The notes under the pieces: model-generated | The model's database searches: none | What the model was told of the DNA's origin: nothing | Seen by the model: the letters and a program-made list of their open reading frames with translations, nothing else | Made by a program: the position numbers and the translations under genes | Shown: positions 8,012 to 17,053 of the stretch, piece after piece | Layout of the letters: each line of letters starts with the position of its first letter | How positions within the stretch are numbered: the stretch's first letter is position 1 | Assembly (NCBI RefSeq): GCF_014117325.1 | Contig: NZ_CP059732.1 | Coordinates: 5,717,001-5,781,000, forward strand | DNA: 64,000 nt | Origin: Spirosoma foliorum | GTDB taxonomy: Bacteria > Bacteroidota > Bacteroidia > Cytophagales > Spirosomataceae | Reading direction: 5' to 3'

Positions 8012-8221
8012 TTAGGCTAAAACGGGTGACGTGTTTAAGTCGCTCAGGAAGGCATTCACATCAATCTGTTCGTTGAGCAGAACGCGAGCGTTAAAAACTT
8101 CCCAGAACAACTCGTCTGAAAGTTGATAATCACGTTGCAGCCGGATCATATCTCGGATGCTTTCCTTGAGTTGCCCGACTGGTGTCTGCACCTGCGAAGC
8201 GAGGGACTGGTAATTTTCCAT
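8012..8221 (-). CDS. Small hypothetical protein (69 residues)
   Basis: Unrecognised. A short soluble, mostly helical, mildly acidic protein with the segment KESIRDMIRLQRDYQLSDELFWEVFNARVLLNEQ. It has no signal peptide or cysteines. Support for coding: full start-to-stop frame with nothing better on either strand, clean hairpin downstream, and a 183-bp AT-rich upstream gap suited to a promoter. Bacteroidota genomes often carry such orphan helical proteins; no function is suggested. Confidence 0.55.
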   Translation of the reverse strand: MENYQSLASQVQTPVGQLKESIRDMIRLQRDYQLSDELFWEVFNARVLLNEQIDVNAFLSDLNTSPVLA

Positions 8222-8404
8222 AACCTGATTTTTTTAGCGTGCAGGATTTTAAACACCCTCGTTTTTAGATTGTTTCTACGTTAGAATCGCAAATTAATAG
8301 CCGATTAGAAAAATTATATTGTCTATTCTATATATGTGCTGTAGAGTAAGGGTAGACCCGGCATTTTACAACTAAATTTTTTCAATTAACTGATAATCAA
8401 AAGT

Positions 8405-9271
8405 ATGAATCAGTATACTTTACCAAGTCTTGTGTTAATTACCGGAAGTTTCTTACTTGCACTGACGCCTGCAGCAGCTCGTCCGAAACCGATAAAACTG
8501 GTGAAAGCCTGGCAAACGGATACAACACTTCGTACCCCAGAGTCGGTCCTGTACGATGGTAAACACACGTTGTATGTGGCCAATATTGATGGCAAACCCG
8601 ACGCCCTCGATGGAAGCGGTTTCATTTCGAAAGTGTCATTGGATGGTACCATTGAAAACTTACGCTGGACGTCTGGCCTGAATGCACCTAAGGGAATGGG
8701 CCTCTATAAAAAGAAGCTTTATGTGACGGATGTGTATCGGCTGGTGTGTATTAATACGGAAAATGGTCAGGCCGAAAAAACCTGGGATGCTGTTGGGAAA
8801 GATGGGTATTTAAATGACGTGACGGTGGCGAAAGATGGCACCGTATATGTTTCGGATAACAGGAATGATAAAGTCTATCGATTGCAAGACGGTAAATGGG
8901 AAGTTTTTCTGGATGGCGAACAACTCAACAAACCCAATGGCTTACTGGCGGTTGGAAAGGATAAGCTCCTGATTGGGAGCACCAAAATAGGCGCTTTGCA
9001 GTCTGTTGACCTGGCTACAAAAGTAATCACGAAAATAGCCGATGGCATGACCAATACAGATGGTATTGTGCCCGAAGGAAAAGGAAATTACTTTGTCTCG
9101 GACTGGAACGGCCAGCTATTCCATGTGAATGCCGATGGCACAAAAGAACAATTGCTAGATACGCGGCCCGAAAAAATCAACGCGGCCGATATTGATTACG
9201 TTGCCAAGAAGAAATTGATAATCGTTCCGACTTTTTATAAAAATAGCCTGGTTGCTTACAAAGTTGAGTAG
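8405..9271 (+). CDS. Secreted SMP-30/gluconolactonase-like beta-propeller protein
   Basis: 288 residues. A signal peptide covers residues 1 to about 25 (cleavage near PAAARPK). The rest is six-bladed-propeller-like: PESVLYDGKHTLYVANIDG, APKGMGLYKKKLYVTD, YLNDVTVAKDGTVYVSDNRNDKVYRL, KPNGLLAVGKDKLLIGS and NTDGIVPEGKGNYFVSDWNG are repeated blade motifs of the SMP-30/gluconolaconase/LRE family. Family enzymes are metal-dependent lactonases or esterases; the substrate cannot be predicted. A gene for a membrane LytTR regulator starts 25 bp downstream, so the two are likely cotranscribed. Confidence 0.8.
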   Translation: MNQYTLPSLVLITGSFLLALTPAAARPKPIKLVKAWQTDTTLRTPESVLYDGKHTLYVANIDGKPDALDGSGFISKVSLDGTIENLRWTSGLNAPKGMGLYKKKLYVTDVYRLVCINTENGQAEKTWDAVGKDGYLNDVTVAKDGTVYVSDNRNDKVYRLQDGKWEVFLDGEQLNKPNGLLAVGKDKLLIGSTKIGALQSVDLATKVITKIADGMTNTDGIVPEGKGNYFVSDWNGQLFHVNADGTKEQLLDTRPEKINAADIDYVAKKKLIIVPTFYKNSLVAYKVE

Positions 9272-9296
9272 TGTTTTGTGAGCATAGATCGCTACC

Positions 9297-10178
9297 ATGT
9301 CTCCCCTTACACGCCAGCAGCATATCATCTTTCTGATCACCGCCATTCCGATTGCGGCACTCGTGGCGTCGCATGTGGTGTTTAGTCAGGTATTTCCCGG
9401 CCAGTCTGGCTACCAATTTCCGTGGGGGTATTTTCTGACGGTGGCTACGGTTATGTTCTCCTGCTGGGAGGTCAATCTGTTCATTTTCCGCTGGCTGGAT
9501 CATCGGCTCCCCTTCTGGGAAAACCCCATCCGTCGGCTGCTGGCACAGATACTTGTAGGCGGGTTGGCAACACTCCTGACTTTTGCCATTATTTTCCCAT
9601 TGGCTCAGCGAGTTTATATGCACCATTGGCCACCTGCATTCATCGTTGCCCGAGGAGTTATTGTTTGCATTACGCTGGCAACGCTGGTTAATGGAGGCTA
9701 TTCGGGACTGTATATTTTGCAGGCTTTTTTTGCCGAACGGGAAAAGTTCAATGAACCACTTTCGGCCAATTTTTCATCAGAATCAACGGCTGGCATCCCA
9801 CTAACGTCATTGCCTTCGATTATTTCGATTGAAGTCAGCACGGGCCAATTGCGCCTACCAGCTAATGAGATTGCTTATTTTTATTCGACAGGTGGCCTGG
9901 TGCTGCTCGTTAAAGCCGATGGTCAGCAACTGACAACCCGCTATTCATCGTTTGCCCAACTGACAGATCATTTGGATACTCGTTATTTCTTCCAGCTCAG
10001 TCGGCAGTTTGTCGTTGGCTTAAACGCGGTTCGGGCCGTTCAGGACGATGTCAATCGCAAACTCATGGTTACGCTTGTGCCTTCCCTGCATAAGCAACAA
10101 CCCAATCAGGAGGTCATCGTTAGTCGCTACCGAAGCCTCGAACTCAAGAAATGGTTACAGACGGCAACTGTACACTGA
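9297..10178 (+). CDS. Membrane-anchored LytTR-type transcriptional regulator
   Basis: 293 residues. Four predicted transmembrane helices lie in the N-terminal half (about 9-29, 44-66, 80-103 and 114-145). A LytTR DNA-binding domain occupies about 176-285 (SIEVSTGQLRLPANEIAYFYSTGG, then YFFQLSRQFVVGLNAV). There is no receiver domain, so membrane state or a ligand may control the DNA-binding domain directly. Such fused membrane LytTR proteins are common in Bacteroidota. It is 25 bp after the SMP-30-like gene, a possible target or sensor partner. Confidence 0.85.
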   Translation: MSPLTRQQHIIFLITAIPIAALVASHVVFSQVFPGQSGYQFPWGYFLTVATVMFSCWEVNLFIFRWLDHRLPFWENPIRRLLAQILVGGLATLLTFAIIFPLAQRVYMHHWPPAFIVARGVIVCITLATLVNGGYSGLYILQAFFAEREKFNEPLSANFSSESTAGIPLTSLPSIISIEVSTGQLRLPANEIAYFYSTGGLVLLVKADGQQLTTRYSSFAQLTDHLDTRYFFQLSRQFVVGLNAVRAVQDDVNRKLMVTLVPSLHKQQPNQEVIVSRYRSLELKKWLQTATVH

Positions 10179-10299
10179 CCATTCATGCTTCTTTTGCGTA
10201 CCATTCATTAATGTAGCGACCAATTCAGCGTACAGACGTCAGTAAGGCTGGTTTCCTTTGTGACAACAGGCAAGGTAGCCTGCTGAAACCACATGCCTT

Positions 10300-11013
10300 A
10301 TGAAACCCAATCTCTCACATTTATATGAAGCCACACCCATCTGGCTAGTGCTCTTTTTTACGGCAACGACACTCTTCGCTTTGGTCATGCTCTATCTGTC
10401 CATCCGCCAGGCCTCTACCCGAAGTGCAACGCGATTCCTTATTGTGGGCATCAGTTGGCTGGCGATTCTGGCAACGCTAGCCTATAGTAACTTCTTCCAG
10501 CAACTCGACGCCCAACCGCCCCATTTGATACTGGTTCTTGGACCACCTCTATTATTGATAGTCGGCTTATTGGTTACCTCAAAAGGGCGGCTTTGGGTTA
10601 GCCAATTACCCTTGTCGAGGTTAACGTTCTTACACACGGTGCGTCTACCTGTCGAATTAACCTTGTATGCTTTGTTCATCTATCAGCAGGTGCCTCAACT
10701 CATGACTTTTGAAGGTGGCAACTATGATATTCTGGCCGGTTTAACAACGCCAATTATTGGCTATTATGCCTTTGTTCGGAAACAGATATCGTCCCGCTGG
10801 CTATTATTCTGGAACGTGCTGGCCTTAGGCTCAGTATTGAATATTGTCGGGCACGCCCTCCTAGCAACGCCTTTCCCCTTCGAGCAACTCGCCTTCGACC
10901 AGCCCAATGTCGCCATTCTAAAATTTCCCTATGTTTGGTTGCCTGGCTTTGTCGTTCCAGCCGTGCTGTTTTCTCACGCGGTGGCGATTCTGCGATTGAC
11001 GAAAGGGGATTAG
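10300..11013 (+). CDS. Integral membrane protein of unknown function
   Basis: 237 residues with about seven hydrophobic segments (near 15-37, 45-65, 75-93, 107-130, 138-157, 165-190 and 210-230). It has no recognised signature. The segment PQLMTFEGGNYDILAGLTTPIIGYY resembles small uncharacterised Bacteroidota membrane proteins. It may follow in the same transcript as the LytTR gene (121-bp gap containing a small AGGC/GCCT hairpin). Ends just before a complex inverted repeat. Confidence 0.65.
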   Translation: MKPNLSHLYEATPIWLVLFFTATTLFALVMLYLSIRQASTRSATRFLIVGISWLAILATLAYSNFFQQLDAQPPHLILVLGPPLLLIVGLLVTSKGRLWVSQLPLSRLTFLHTVRLPVELTLYALFIYQQVPQLMTFEGGNYDILAGLTTPIIGYYAFVRKQISSRWLLFWNVLALGSVLNIVGHALLATPFPFEQLAFDQPNVAILKFPYVWLPGFVVPAVLFSHAVAILRLTKGD

Positions 11014-11032
11014 ACCTTGAGTGTGGTGTTAC

Positions 11033-11142
11033 AGTGGTGTCAGGTGCTTTTACCCGACACGGTAGGTTTCTCAAAACCTATTGGTATAAACAGTAGGTTT
11101 TGAGCAACCTAAAAGTGTCAGGTTGAAGAACCTGACACCACT
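11033..11142. repeat. Nested inverted repeats between convergent genes
   Basis: The outer 13-bp arms AGTGGTGTCAGGT (11033-11045) and ACCTGACACCACT (11130-11142) are perfect. Inside are 18-bp arms 11063-11080 and 11094-11111 with one mismatch. An alternative compact hairpin, GTGTCAGGTT/AACCTGACAC (11115-11124 with 11129-11138), competes with the outer arms. This gives mutually exclusive folds. GTAG occurs in both inner arms. It fills the gap to treZ and probably terminates both transcripts. Confidence 0.75.
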
Positions 11143-11154
11143 ATCCGGCCAGTC

Positions 11155-13059
11155 TCACTTATTTGTATAAATCAGGATAGATTCCGCCTGAACCACCACA
11201 GATTCATTTCCAGCGAGCGTCATTGGTGCCTGTACAGAACCTAGCCATTGCGGATCGGCGGAGTCCAACAGCTTTTGCCACTGTCGCTCAGTAGCGGTTA
11301 GCGTAAATGACCGGGTTTCCTTCGAGAAATTCATCAGACAGACAACCGTCTCCGATTCTGTTAACTGCCCTTTTTGAAACTGCTTGTGCTGACGAAACAG
11401 CGTGAGCGTTTGCTGCACTTCATCGGCCACCACAGCCACCGATTCACGGTCGGGATGACGTAACGATGACTGCTTTCGCAAGGCGAGCAGGGTCTGGTAG
11501 TAGCGAAAAAGGGTTTGGTGCGGCTCTTTTGCCAGGGATGACCATTGCAATTTCGATCGCTCAAATGTTCGTTCATCCTGGGCGTCCAGTAGGTCTATAC
11601 TAGCAACCACTTCACCCGGTACGGGCGTGCTGGACGTGGGAATAGGTGTCTGAAAAGCGGCAAATTCTCGCTTGCGTCCCTGCCGAACCGCTTCAATCAG
11701 AGTCGGATCAGAATGGCTGACGAAATATAAAAATGGATTCGATTCGCCCCATTCTTCGCCCATAAACAGCATCGGCAAATAGGGGCTACTGATAACGGCT
11801 CCTGCCATCAGTTTCTGCATGGCAAAGCTCACGAGCTGACTAGGTCGCTCGCCCAACATTCGGTTGCCAATGTGATCGTGATTCTGAGAGAAAACCACAA
11901 ATTGTCGCCCGGCATATCCTGCCGTTGATTTCCCGACAATCCGGGCACGGCGAGGCATGTACGTACCATCATACACATAGGCATCTTTGTACGATTTTGC
12001 CAGGTGCATAATCCCGTTGTAGTCAGCATAATAGCCTTTCCGTTCGCCCCCAGCCGCTACCCGTAAGGCATGATGAAACTCATCGTTCCATTGCGCATCC
12101 ATGCCATAGCCCTGATCGGCCAGTGGCTGAATAAAGCGCGTTTCGTTCTGATCTGACTCAACAATCAGGTAATGTTGTCGCCCGGTCTGGCTCATCAACT
12201 CATCGACATACAGTTTTATCTCGCGTAATAGATGGGTTTCCCGAGTGTCATGAATCGCATGGGCCGCATCGATTCGTAAGGCATCAATATGAAAATCCCG
12301 AAACCACATCAGCACATTTTCAACGAAATACCGGCGCACGCTATCACTATAGTCACCATCGAAATTGAGCGCGTTTCCCCAGGGCGTCTGATACCGAGTC
12401 GTGAAGTATGGACCAAAATCACCAAAGTAATTCCCTTCCGGCCCCATGTGGTTATAGACCACATCAAGCACAACGGCAAGCCCTTTCCGGTGGCAGCTAT
12501 CCACTAATTGCTGAAGCCCGGCAGCACCCCCATACGAGTACTGCACAGCATAAGGACAAACGCCATCGTAGCCCCAGTTACGCGTACCCGGAAACTGTGC
12601 TACCGGCATGATTTCAATCGTATTGATACCTAGTTCACGTAAATAATCCAACCGGCTTTCGATTCCCGCAAAGGTGCCTTCGGGCGTGAATGTTCCTGTA
12701 TGAAGCTCGTAAATCAGGTAATCTTCCAGCGGCAGATTACGCCAATCGGCATCCGTCCAGGCAAACGTCGTGACATCAAGCACCTGCGATGGACCGTGTA
12801 CGCCATCAGGCTGTGCCAGCGATGCCGGGTCGGGTCGTTCGAGGGTTCCGTTCAGGATAAATTTATAGGTATCGCCGGGCTGGAGTTGATTGGCGTTCGC
12901 TTGCCAGTAATTGCCATCGTTTTGAAGCGGTATCGTTAGCTCTCGATTGTACACACGAAGCTCTACCGATTGCGCCTGTGGAGCCCAGACGCGCACGCAT
13001 GTACTATTGGCAGAAAACGTAACGCCCAGCGTCCGGTGGTTAATTAGTGATTGATTCAT
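11155..13059 (-). CDS. treZ: Malto-oligosyltrehalose trehalohydrolase
   Basis: 634 residues. An N-terminal CBM48-like beta domain (about 8-100) precedes a GH13 barrel. Catalytic residues are visible: nucleophile Asp264 in ALRIDAAHAI, acid/base Glu301 in LIVESDQN, and the transition-state Asp395 in SQNHDHIGNR. The segment TRNWGYDGVCPYAVQ is typical of TreZ. The enzyme releases trehalose from maltooligosyl trehalose in the TreY-TreZ route. TreY is not in the window, so this gene acts with an unlinked partner. A C-terminal all-beta domain ends at the stop next to the preceding hairpin element. Confidence 0.88.
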   Translation of the reverse strand: MNQSLINHRTLGVTFSANSTCVRVWAPQAQSVELRVYNRELTIPLQNDGNYWQANANQLQPGDTYKFILNGTLERPDPASLAQPDGVHGPSQVLDVTTFAWTDADWRNLPLEDYLIYELHTGTFTPEGTFAGIESRLDYLRELGINTIEIMPVAQFPGTRNWGYDGVCPYAVQYSYGGAAGLQQLVDSCHRKGLAVVLDVVYNHMGPEGNYFGDFGPYFTTRYQTPWGNALNFDGDYSDSVRRYFVENVLMWFRDFHIDALRIDAAHAIHDTRETHLLREIKLYVDELMSQTGRQHYLIVESDQNETRFIQPLADQGYGMDAQWNDEFHHALRVAAGGERKGYYADYNGIMHLAKSYKDAYVYDGTYMPRRARIVGKSTAGYAGRQFVVFSQNHDHIGNRMLGERPSQLVSFAMQKLMAGAVISSPYLPMLFMGEEWGESNPFLYFVSHSDPTLIEAVRQGRKREFAAFQTPIPTSSTPVPGEVVASIDLLDAQDERTFERSKLQWSSLAKEPHQTLFRYYQTLLALRKQSSLRHPDRESVAVVADEVQQTLTLFRQHKQFQKGQLTESETVVCLMNFSKETRSFTLTATERQWQKLLDSADPQWLGSVQAPMTLAGNESVVVQAESILIYTNK

Positions 13060-13261
13060 ACATTGAGATTGGTGACAGACAAGCAGTTAGATAGACAACT
13101 AATGTTTAACCGATGTGTTGGCAAAATTGAGTTTACAACCGCATATCAAGCCACTTCTGCCGGTTTCAGATGGGTTCCCTCCACTTATCAACCTCGCTAA
13201 ATCAGTGCTGATGGTCGTATTAATTTTATTGGACAATAACCATCAAACAACAAAACACGGC

Positions 13262-13405
13262 ATGGAGAGGGGAGAGAATTTTAACAAACTGGGCTTATCG
13301 AAGCCCGCTAAAGCAGGAATCAGGCGATTCCTGGAACAACGTTTTGACTGGATCGCCTTACTGGCAATCACCTTACTCATCCTGTTGATTCTGGTTGTTT
13401 TCTAG
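13262..13405 (+). CDS. Small single-pass membrane protein
   Basis: 47 residues from the internal ATG 13262 (MERGENFNKLGLSKPAKAG). The frame is open upstream, but that stretch lies in the treZ promoter region and looks non-coding. A basic N-terminal half precedes one hydrophobic helix at the C-terminus (WIALLAITLLILLILVVF), so it is tail-anchored or N-in. It starts the long one-strand array of envelope genes; 20 bp separate it from the next. Function unknown. Confidence 0.5.
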   Translation: MERGENFNKLGLSKPAKAGIRRFLEQRFDWIALLAITLLILLILVVF

Positions 13406-13425
13406 CGTTTTCATAAGCTCATTGC

Positions 13426-14277
13426 ATGGATCAGGACACATTTTTTCAGGCCATTGTTTTTGGAGGAATCTACGGTGTTAGTTTCTTCATCGTGTATCTA
13501 TTCGCCCGAAAAACATCGCCCACATCGGCGATCCAATTCATGGTGGGTAGCTGGATTGGCCTGATGAGTTTCGTGCTAATGGGACTCGGACCTACTTCCT
13601 GCCTGTTCTTTTTGATCCTCTTCTTTGCGTCTTTCTTCATCTTTGGGCAAAAGGCCAGCGGCAGTCTACAAGCCTTTTTTACCGCCAATAAAATATACAA
13701 GGCAACCACTCCTCCCGAACAGGTTGCCAACTTTCTGGGCAGCCAATATTACTCCTGTTCCGACGTAACATTGACCAGCTCATCAGACGACACGGTTCAT
13801 TTCAACTGGTGGCAAGGCATGACCTCGTCGCTGGTGAAAGCCGGGAGTGCTTATGTCAATTCGTACACGTACTACCTGGCGATTTCTTTCGCACCCAACA
13901 CCATTACGGAGTCATTTAAACAGGCCGCCCGCGCCAAAATGGATACTTCAGGGTTTACGTTTCGGAAGCGGTTTAAGCACTGGTTTGTACTGGATACAGC
14001 AACGCCGATTCGAATTTCCGAACTAGAAGACGGCAGCTTCGTGATTATCTGGCAAACCTATCACGATGTCGAACGCTTCAGTCACTACATCGATTGGTTG
14101 AAAGCAAATCTGTTCGATAAAAAGACGTCAGAACTTATCGAAAAACCTGCAAATCAAGAAAATACGATCACCAAAACGCCCAAATCTGAGACACTTCCAG
14201 TTATTCCATCGACCAGACATCAGCACGAACAGGCAATAGGACAACCACCCAAAGTACACGCACACAGTCGCCGATAA
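13426..14277 (+). CDS. Membrane protein of unknown function with soluble C-terminal domain
   Basis: 283 residues. Three hydrophobic helices lie in the first 80 residues (near 8-25, 36-52 and 57-72). A soluble alpha/beta region of about 130 residues follows (YYSCSDVTLTSSSDDTVHFNWWQGM, FRKRFKHWFVLDTATPIRISELEDGSFVIIW). The tail, from about residue 235, is Pro/Thr/Lys-rich and looks disordered. No family recognised. It is tightly spaced, 11 bp before the DKNYY lipoprotein, so one operon is likely. Confidence 0.65.
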   Translation: MDQDTFFQAIVFGGIYGVSFFIVYLFARKTSPTSAIQFMVGSWIGLMSFVLMGLGPTSCLFFLILFFASFFIFGQKASGSLQAFFTANKIYKATTPPEQVANFLGSQYYSCSDVTLTSSSDDTVHFNWWQGMTSSLVKAGSAYVNSYTYYLAISFAPNTITESFKQAARAKMDTSGFTFRKRFKHWFVLDTATPIRISELEDGSFVIIWQTYHDVERFSHYIDWLKANLFDKKTSELIEKPANQENTITKTPKSETLPVIPSTRHQHEQAIGQPPKVHAHSRR

Positions 14278-14288
14278 TTTCCACCATC

Positions 14289-15146
14289 ATGAACAGTCTA
14301 CTCAAAAAAATCTTCGGTACGTTTGGGACATTGGCCATTACACTCATTGGCTTGCTAGTACTCGCCTGCGGGCCGGGTTCACGGAGGGGCTACCGCATTG
14401 AAAAAGGCGAGGTAGTTATGTATCGGGGCTTTCCCGCGAACCGATCCGTTATTCCTGAAGCGGATGCAGACTCGTTTACCATCATCAATGATGATTACGG
14501 CAAAGACAAAACCCATGTATTCTACATAGGCCGAATCATCCAAAATGCCGACCCAGCTACGTTTGAATACCTATCGGGAGCTTATTCCAGGGACAAAACC
14601 AATGGCTACAGTCGGCATGAATTGATCAGCACCGACGGTCCCCATTTTAGGGTTGTTCCGAATAGCAATGACACGCCGACGAATGTAACAGCCGAGGGCG
14701 CGCCCTACGTTTGCGATAGCCATCGAGTATATAAAGACATGTTTATCATTGATGGGGCCGATCCGGCTTCGTTTGTCTTTGTTCCGATGTTCAACGGGTA
14801 TTATCTGACACGCGACAAGCGACGGGTTTATTTTCAGGAAAAACCTATAGAGGGCGTAGATGGAGCGACGTTCCGGAAAGTGTCGGACTTTAACTTCTGC
14901 GATAAGCACCGTGCCTGGGGACTGGTATTGGGGCAATACACGCACTGGGCACCGATCGAAAACGTCGATCTCGCCAACTTCTCCAGCGCTGGGCAATACT
15001 ACGCCAAAGACAAACAGCGAGTTTATTTCAGCGATCACGCTGTTAAAGGAGCTGACCCTACTTCGTTTACCGAAACGAATTACCTTCAGGCCAAAGACAA
15101 AAACAGTACCTACTCGTCTGGCTACAAAGCCACCAATCAGAATTAA
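14289..15146 (+). CDS. DKNYY-family lipoprotein
   Basis: 285 residues. A lipoprotein signal with Cys27 (LLVLACGPG) anchors it to a membrane. At least six repeats of the DKNYY family follow: YGKDKTHVFYIGR, YSRDKTNGYS, SHRVYKDMFIIDGADPASF, LTRDKRRVYFQEKPI, YAKDKQRVYFSDHAV and QAKDKNSTYSSGY, with the linking theme GADPASF/TSF. The family is named for this repeat; its function is unknown, though these are often envelope proteins of Bacteroidota and Proteobacteria. It is 6 bp before the TPM gene, implying translational coupling. Confidence 0.85.
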   Translation: MNSLLKKIFGTFGTLAITLIGLLVLACGPGSRRGYRIEKGEVVMYRGFPANRSVIPEADADSFTIINDDYGKDKTHVFYIGRIIQNADPATFEYLSGAYSRDKTNGYSRHELISTDGPHFRVVPNSNDTPTNVTAEGAPYVCDSHRVYKDMFIIDGADPASFVFVPMFNGYYLTRDKRRVYFQEKPIEGVDGATFRKVSDFNFCDKHRAWGLVLGQYTHWAPIENVDLANFSSAGQYYAKDKQRVYFSDHAVKGADPTSFTETNYLQAKDKNSTYSSGYKATNQN

Positions 15147-15152
15147 CCCACG

Positions 15153-16697
15153 ATGAATCAGAAAATTACCCAGCTAGCCATTTTATTCTTCCTGTTTGTT
15201 TGTGGGGGAATACCATCGGTTGTTGCCCAGACCTACACGCTCGAAACGGTGCCTAACCCGAAGCAAAGTCGAAGCTCGCACTACGTCAGTAATCCCGACC
15301 ATATTCTATCGGGTTCGGCGGTGAGTCAGATCGACGCGATGCTGGGGAAACTAGAAGACTCCACGACAGCACAGGTAGCCGTGGTGTGTGTAAATTCCAT
15401 TGGTGAGAGCGCGCCTAAAGATTTTGCGACTGCACTGTTTCGGAAATGGGGGCTTGGTTATCAGAAGAAAAACAACGGCCTGCTGGTGCTGCTCGTTAAA
15501 GATCAGCATCGGATCGAAATGGAAACTGGTTACGGCTTAGAAGGCATTCTGCCCGATGCCATCTGCAAACGGATTCAAGCCGAAAGCATAGTTCCATTAG
15601 CTAAAATCGGCGATTTCGATGGGGCCATGCTGGCCGGTGTTCAGGAAATTACAAACCGAATCAGCACGCCAGAAGCCACCAAAGAAGTTTACGATGATTC
15701 GAAGGCAACCACCGAACGACACAGTGCACCACTCGAAGATGGCGCACTGTGGCTCTTCTTCGCCCTCTTAACCCCAGCCATGCTGGTGCTCCGGCTGATT
15801 ATATTTTTCGTCAGAAAACAAAACCCCATTACCGACAAAATCGAACTCACGATTACGCAATCGAAACGGCGAATTCTCTGGGCCATTCTGATGTATGTGA
15901 TCATGCCCTCAGCCGTAGGCTTACTGGTTGTTCAACTACGGCAGGATAACTGGTTGCATAGCTGGCAAATCGTCGTCGTTTTTTACGCCGTTCCGGGCCT
16001 GGTTTTATGGGATGCCCGCCGACGACGAATCAAGACATTTTACCAGCTTTTCGGCACCATGACCGAAGCAGACCGGTATGTGCGTTATAAAGCCGCGCAT
16101 TTCAACGGCTTAGGCAATATTCTGCTGTATCCGATTCCGTTTTGGTGGTTGAAACGGGAAGACGAAAAAGCGCTCTACGCCATTCGGAATGCTCCCCGAA
16201 CAACGGCAGAAGGGTACCCTTTATGGAAAGTAGCCGTAACACACCGAGATGCCTTTCTTAATGACTATCAACAAATTGAGCAAAATAGTTGCAGTGTCGA
16301 TTACGATGTTTGGCGGAATGAGACTCACAATAGCACACAGACGATTGGCTACGAAAACCTAAACAATTTGGTGTATCATCGCTGCAAAAAGTGCGAATCC
16401 AAAACGGTCTACAAAGTCAAAAGTCGAGTTGTAAAAGAAGCCACTACAGAGCGGGAAGGGCGGGGTGCCCATGAATACGAGTGCAAAGCCTGTGGCCATC
16501 ATTACGAAACCCAGTACACCATTCCGATAATCCAGCAGCGTTCGTCGTCATCCGCTCATTCATCAACCACGTACTCCTCGTCGGGCAGTAGCAGCAGGAG
16601 TTCGGGAGGTGGTGGTTCGTCAGGTAGCTCGTCGAGTAGTAGCAGTAGTTGGGGTGGCGGTAGTTCAGGCGGTGGTGGCGCTGGTAGTAGCTGGTAA
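15153..16697 (+). CDS. TPM-domain membrane protein with zinc-ribbon-like and Ser/Gly-rich tail
   Basis: 514 residues. A signal peptide (1 to about 26) is followed by a TPM domain at about 48-172 (ILSGSAVSQIDAMLGKLED, FATALFRKWGLGYQKKNNGL, METGYGLEGILPDAICKRI), a fold known from TLP18.3/Psb32/MOLO-1 and YgcG. Three transmembrane helices follow (about 198-218, 236-256 and 263-282). A cytoplasmic part contains two CxxC pairs (RCKKCE and ECKACG) that look like a zinc ribbon, then a tail of Ser and Gly repeats ending SGGGGAGSSW. This layout resembles YgcG-like proteins; the exact role in envelope upkeep is unknown. Confidence 0.85.
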   Translation: MNQKITQLAILFFLFVCGGIPSVVAQTYTLETVPNPKQSRSSHYVSNPDHILSGSAVSQIDAMLGKLEDSTTAQVAVVCVNSIGESAPKDFATALFRKWGLGYQKKNNGLLVLLVKDQHRIEMETGYGLEGILPDAICKRIQAESIVPLAKIGDFDGAMLAGVQEITNRISTPEATKEVYDDSKATTERHSAPLEDGALWLFFALLTPAMLVLRLIIFFVRKQNPITDKIELTITQSKRRILWAILMYVIMPSAVGLLVVQLRQDNWLHSWQIVVVFYAVPGLVLWDARRRRIKTFYQLFGTMTEADRYVRYKAAHFNGLGNILLYPIPFWWLKREDEKALYAIRNAPRTTAEGYPLWKVAVTHRDAFLNDYQQIEQNSCSVDYDVWRNETHNSTQTIGYENLNNLVYHRCKKCESKTVYKVKSRVVKEATTEREGRGAHEYECKACGHHYETQYTIPIIQQRSSSSAHSSTTYSSSGSSSRSSGGGGSSGSSSSSSSSWGGGSSGGGGAGSSW

Positions 16698-16709
16698 ACT
16701 AACTACTTC

Positions 16710-16982
16710 ATGTGCTTCAAAAAATACTTCAAAAATCGGCAGTTGGAAAAACGAATCCAACCATTAACCGAAGCAGAACGGCAGGCAATTTTAAAGGCAT
16801 CACCCTTACAGGCAGGTCTCTTTCAGGGTGAAGGATTTCATATTTTCCTGAAGAGCGAGCCTGATTTTGAGAAGGCTCATGTGGATATGTTGGGGGAAGT
16901 TTCGGCACAGTTTGCCGAAGACTGGATTATTCGGCAATACCTGCTTTCAAACCAGAGAGATACAGAAAACACAGAAAGTTAA
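16710..16982 (+). CDS. Small MCF-family protein, paralogue of the next gene's N-terminus
   Basis: 90 residues, starting MCFKKYFKNRQLEKRIQPL. It matches the first 85 or so residues of the following 474-residue protein: both have LTEAERQAIL, SPL, an F-x-ILK/FLK-x-EPD segment and FAEDWIIR-x-YLL. It contains no membrane helix; the N-terminal MCF plus basic residues could be a membrane-contact or modification site, which is inference. A recent tandem duplication is the simplest explanation. It lies 12 bp after the TPM gene. Confidence 0.7.
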   Translation: MCFKKYFKNRQLEKRIQPLTEAERQAILKASPLQAGLFQGEGFHIFLKSEPDFEKAHVDMLGEVSAQFAEDWIIRQYLLSNQRDTENTES

Positions 16983-17053
16983 ATCCTTTCAATTCAAACA
17001 ATTAAGATACTATATCCTCTGTGTCTATGTGGCAAAAAAATTAAACTAAAGCA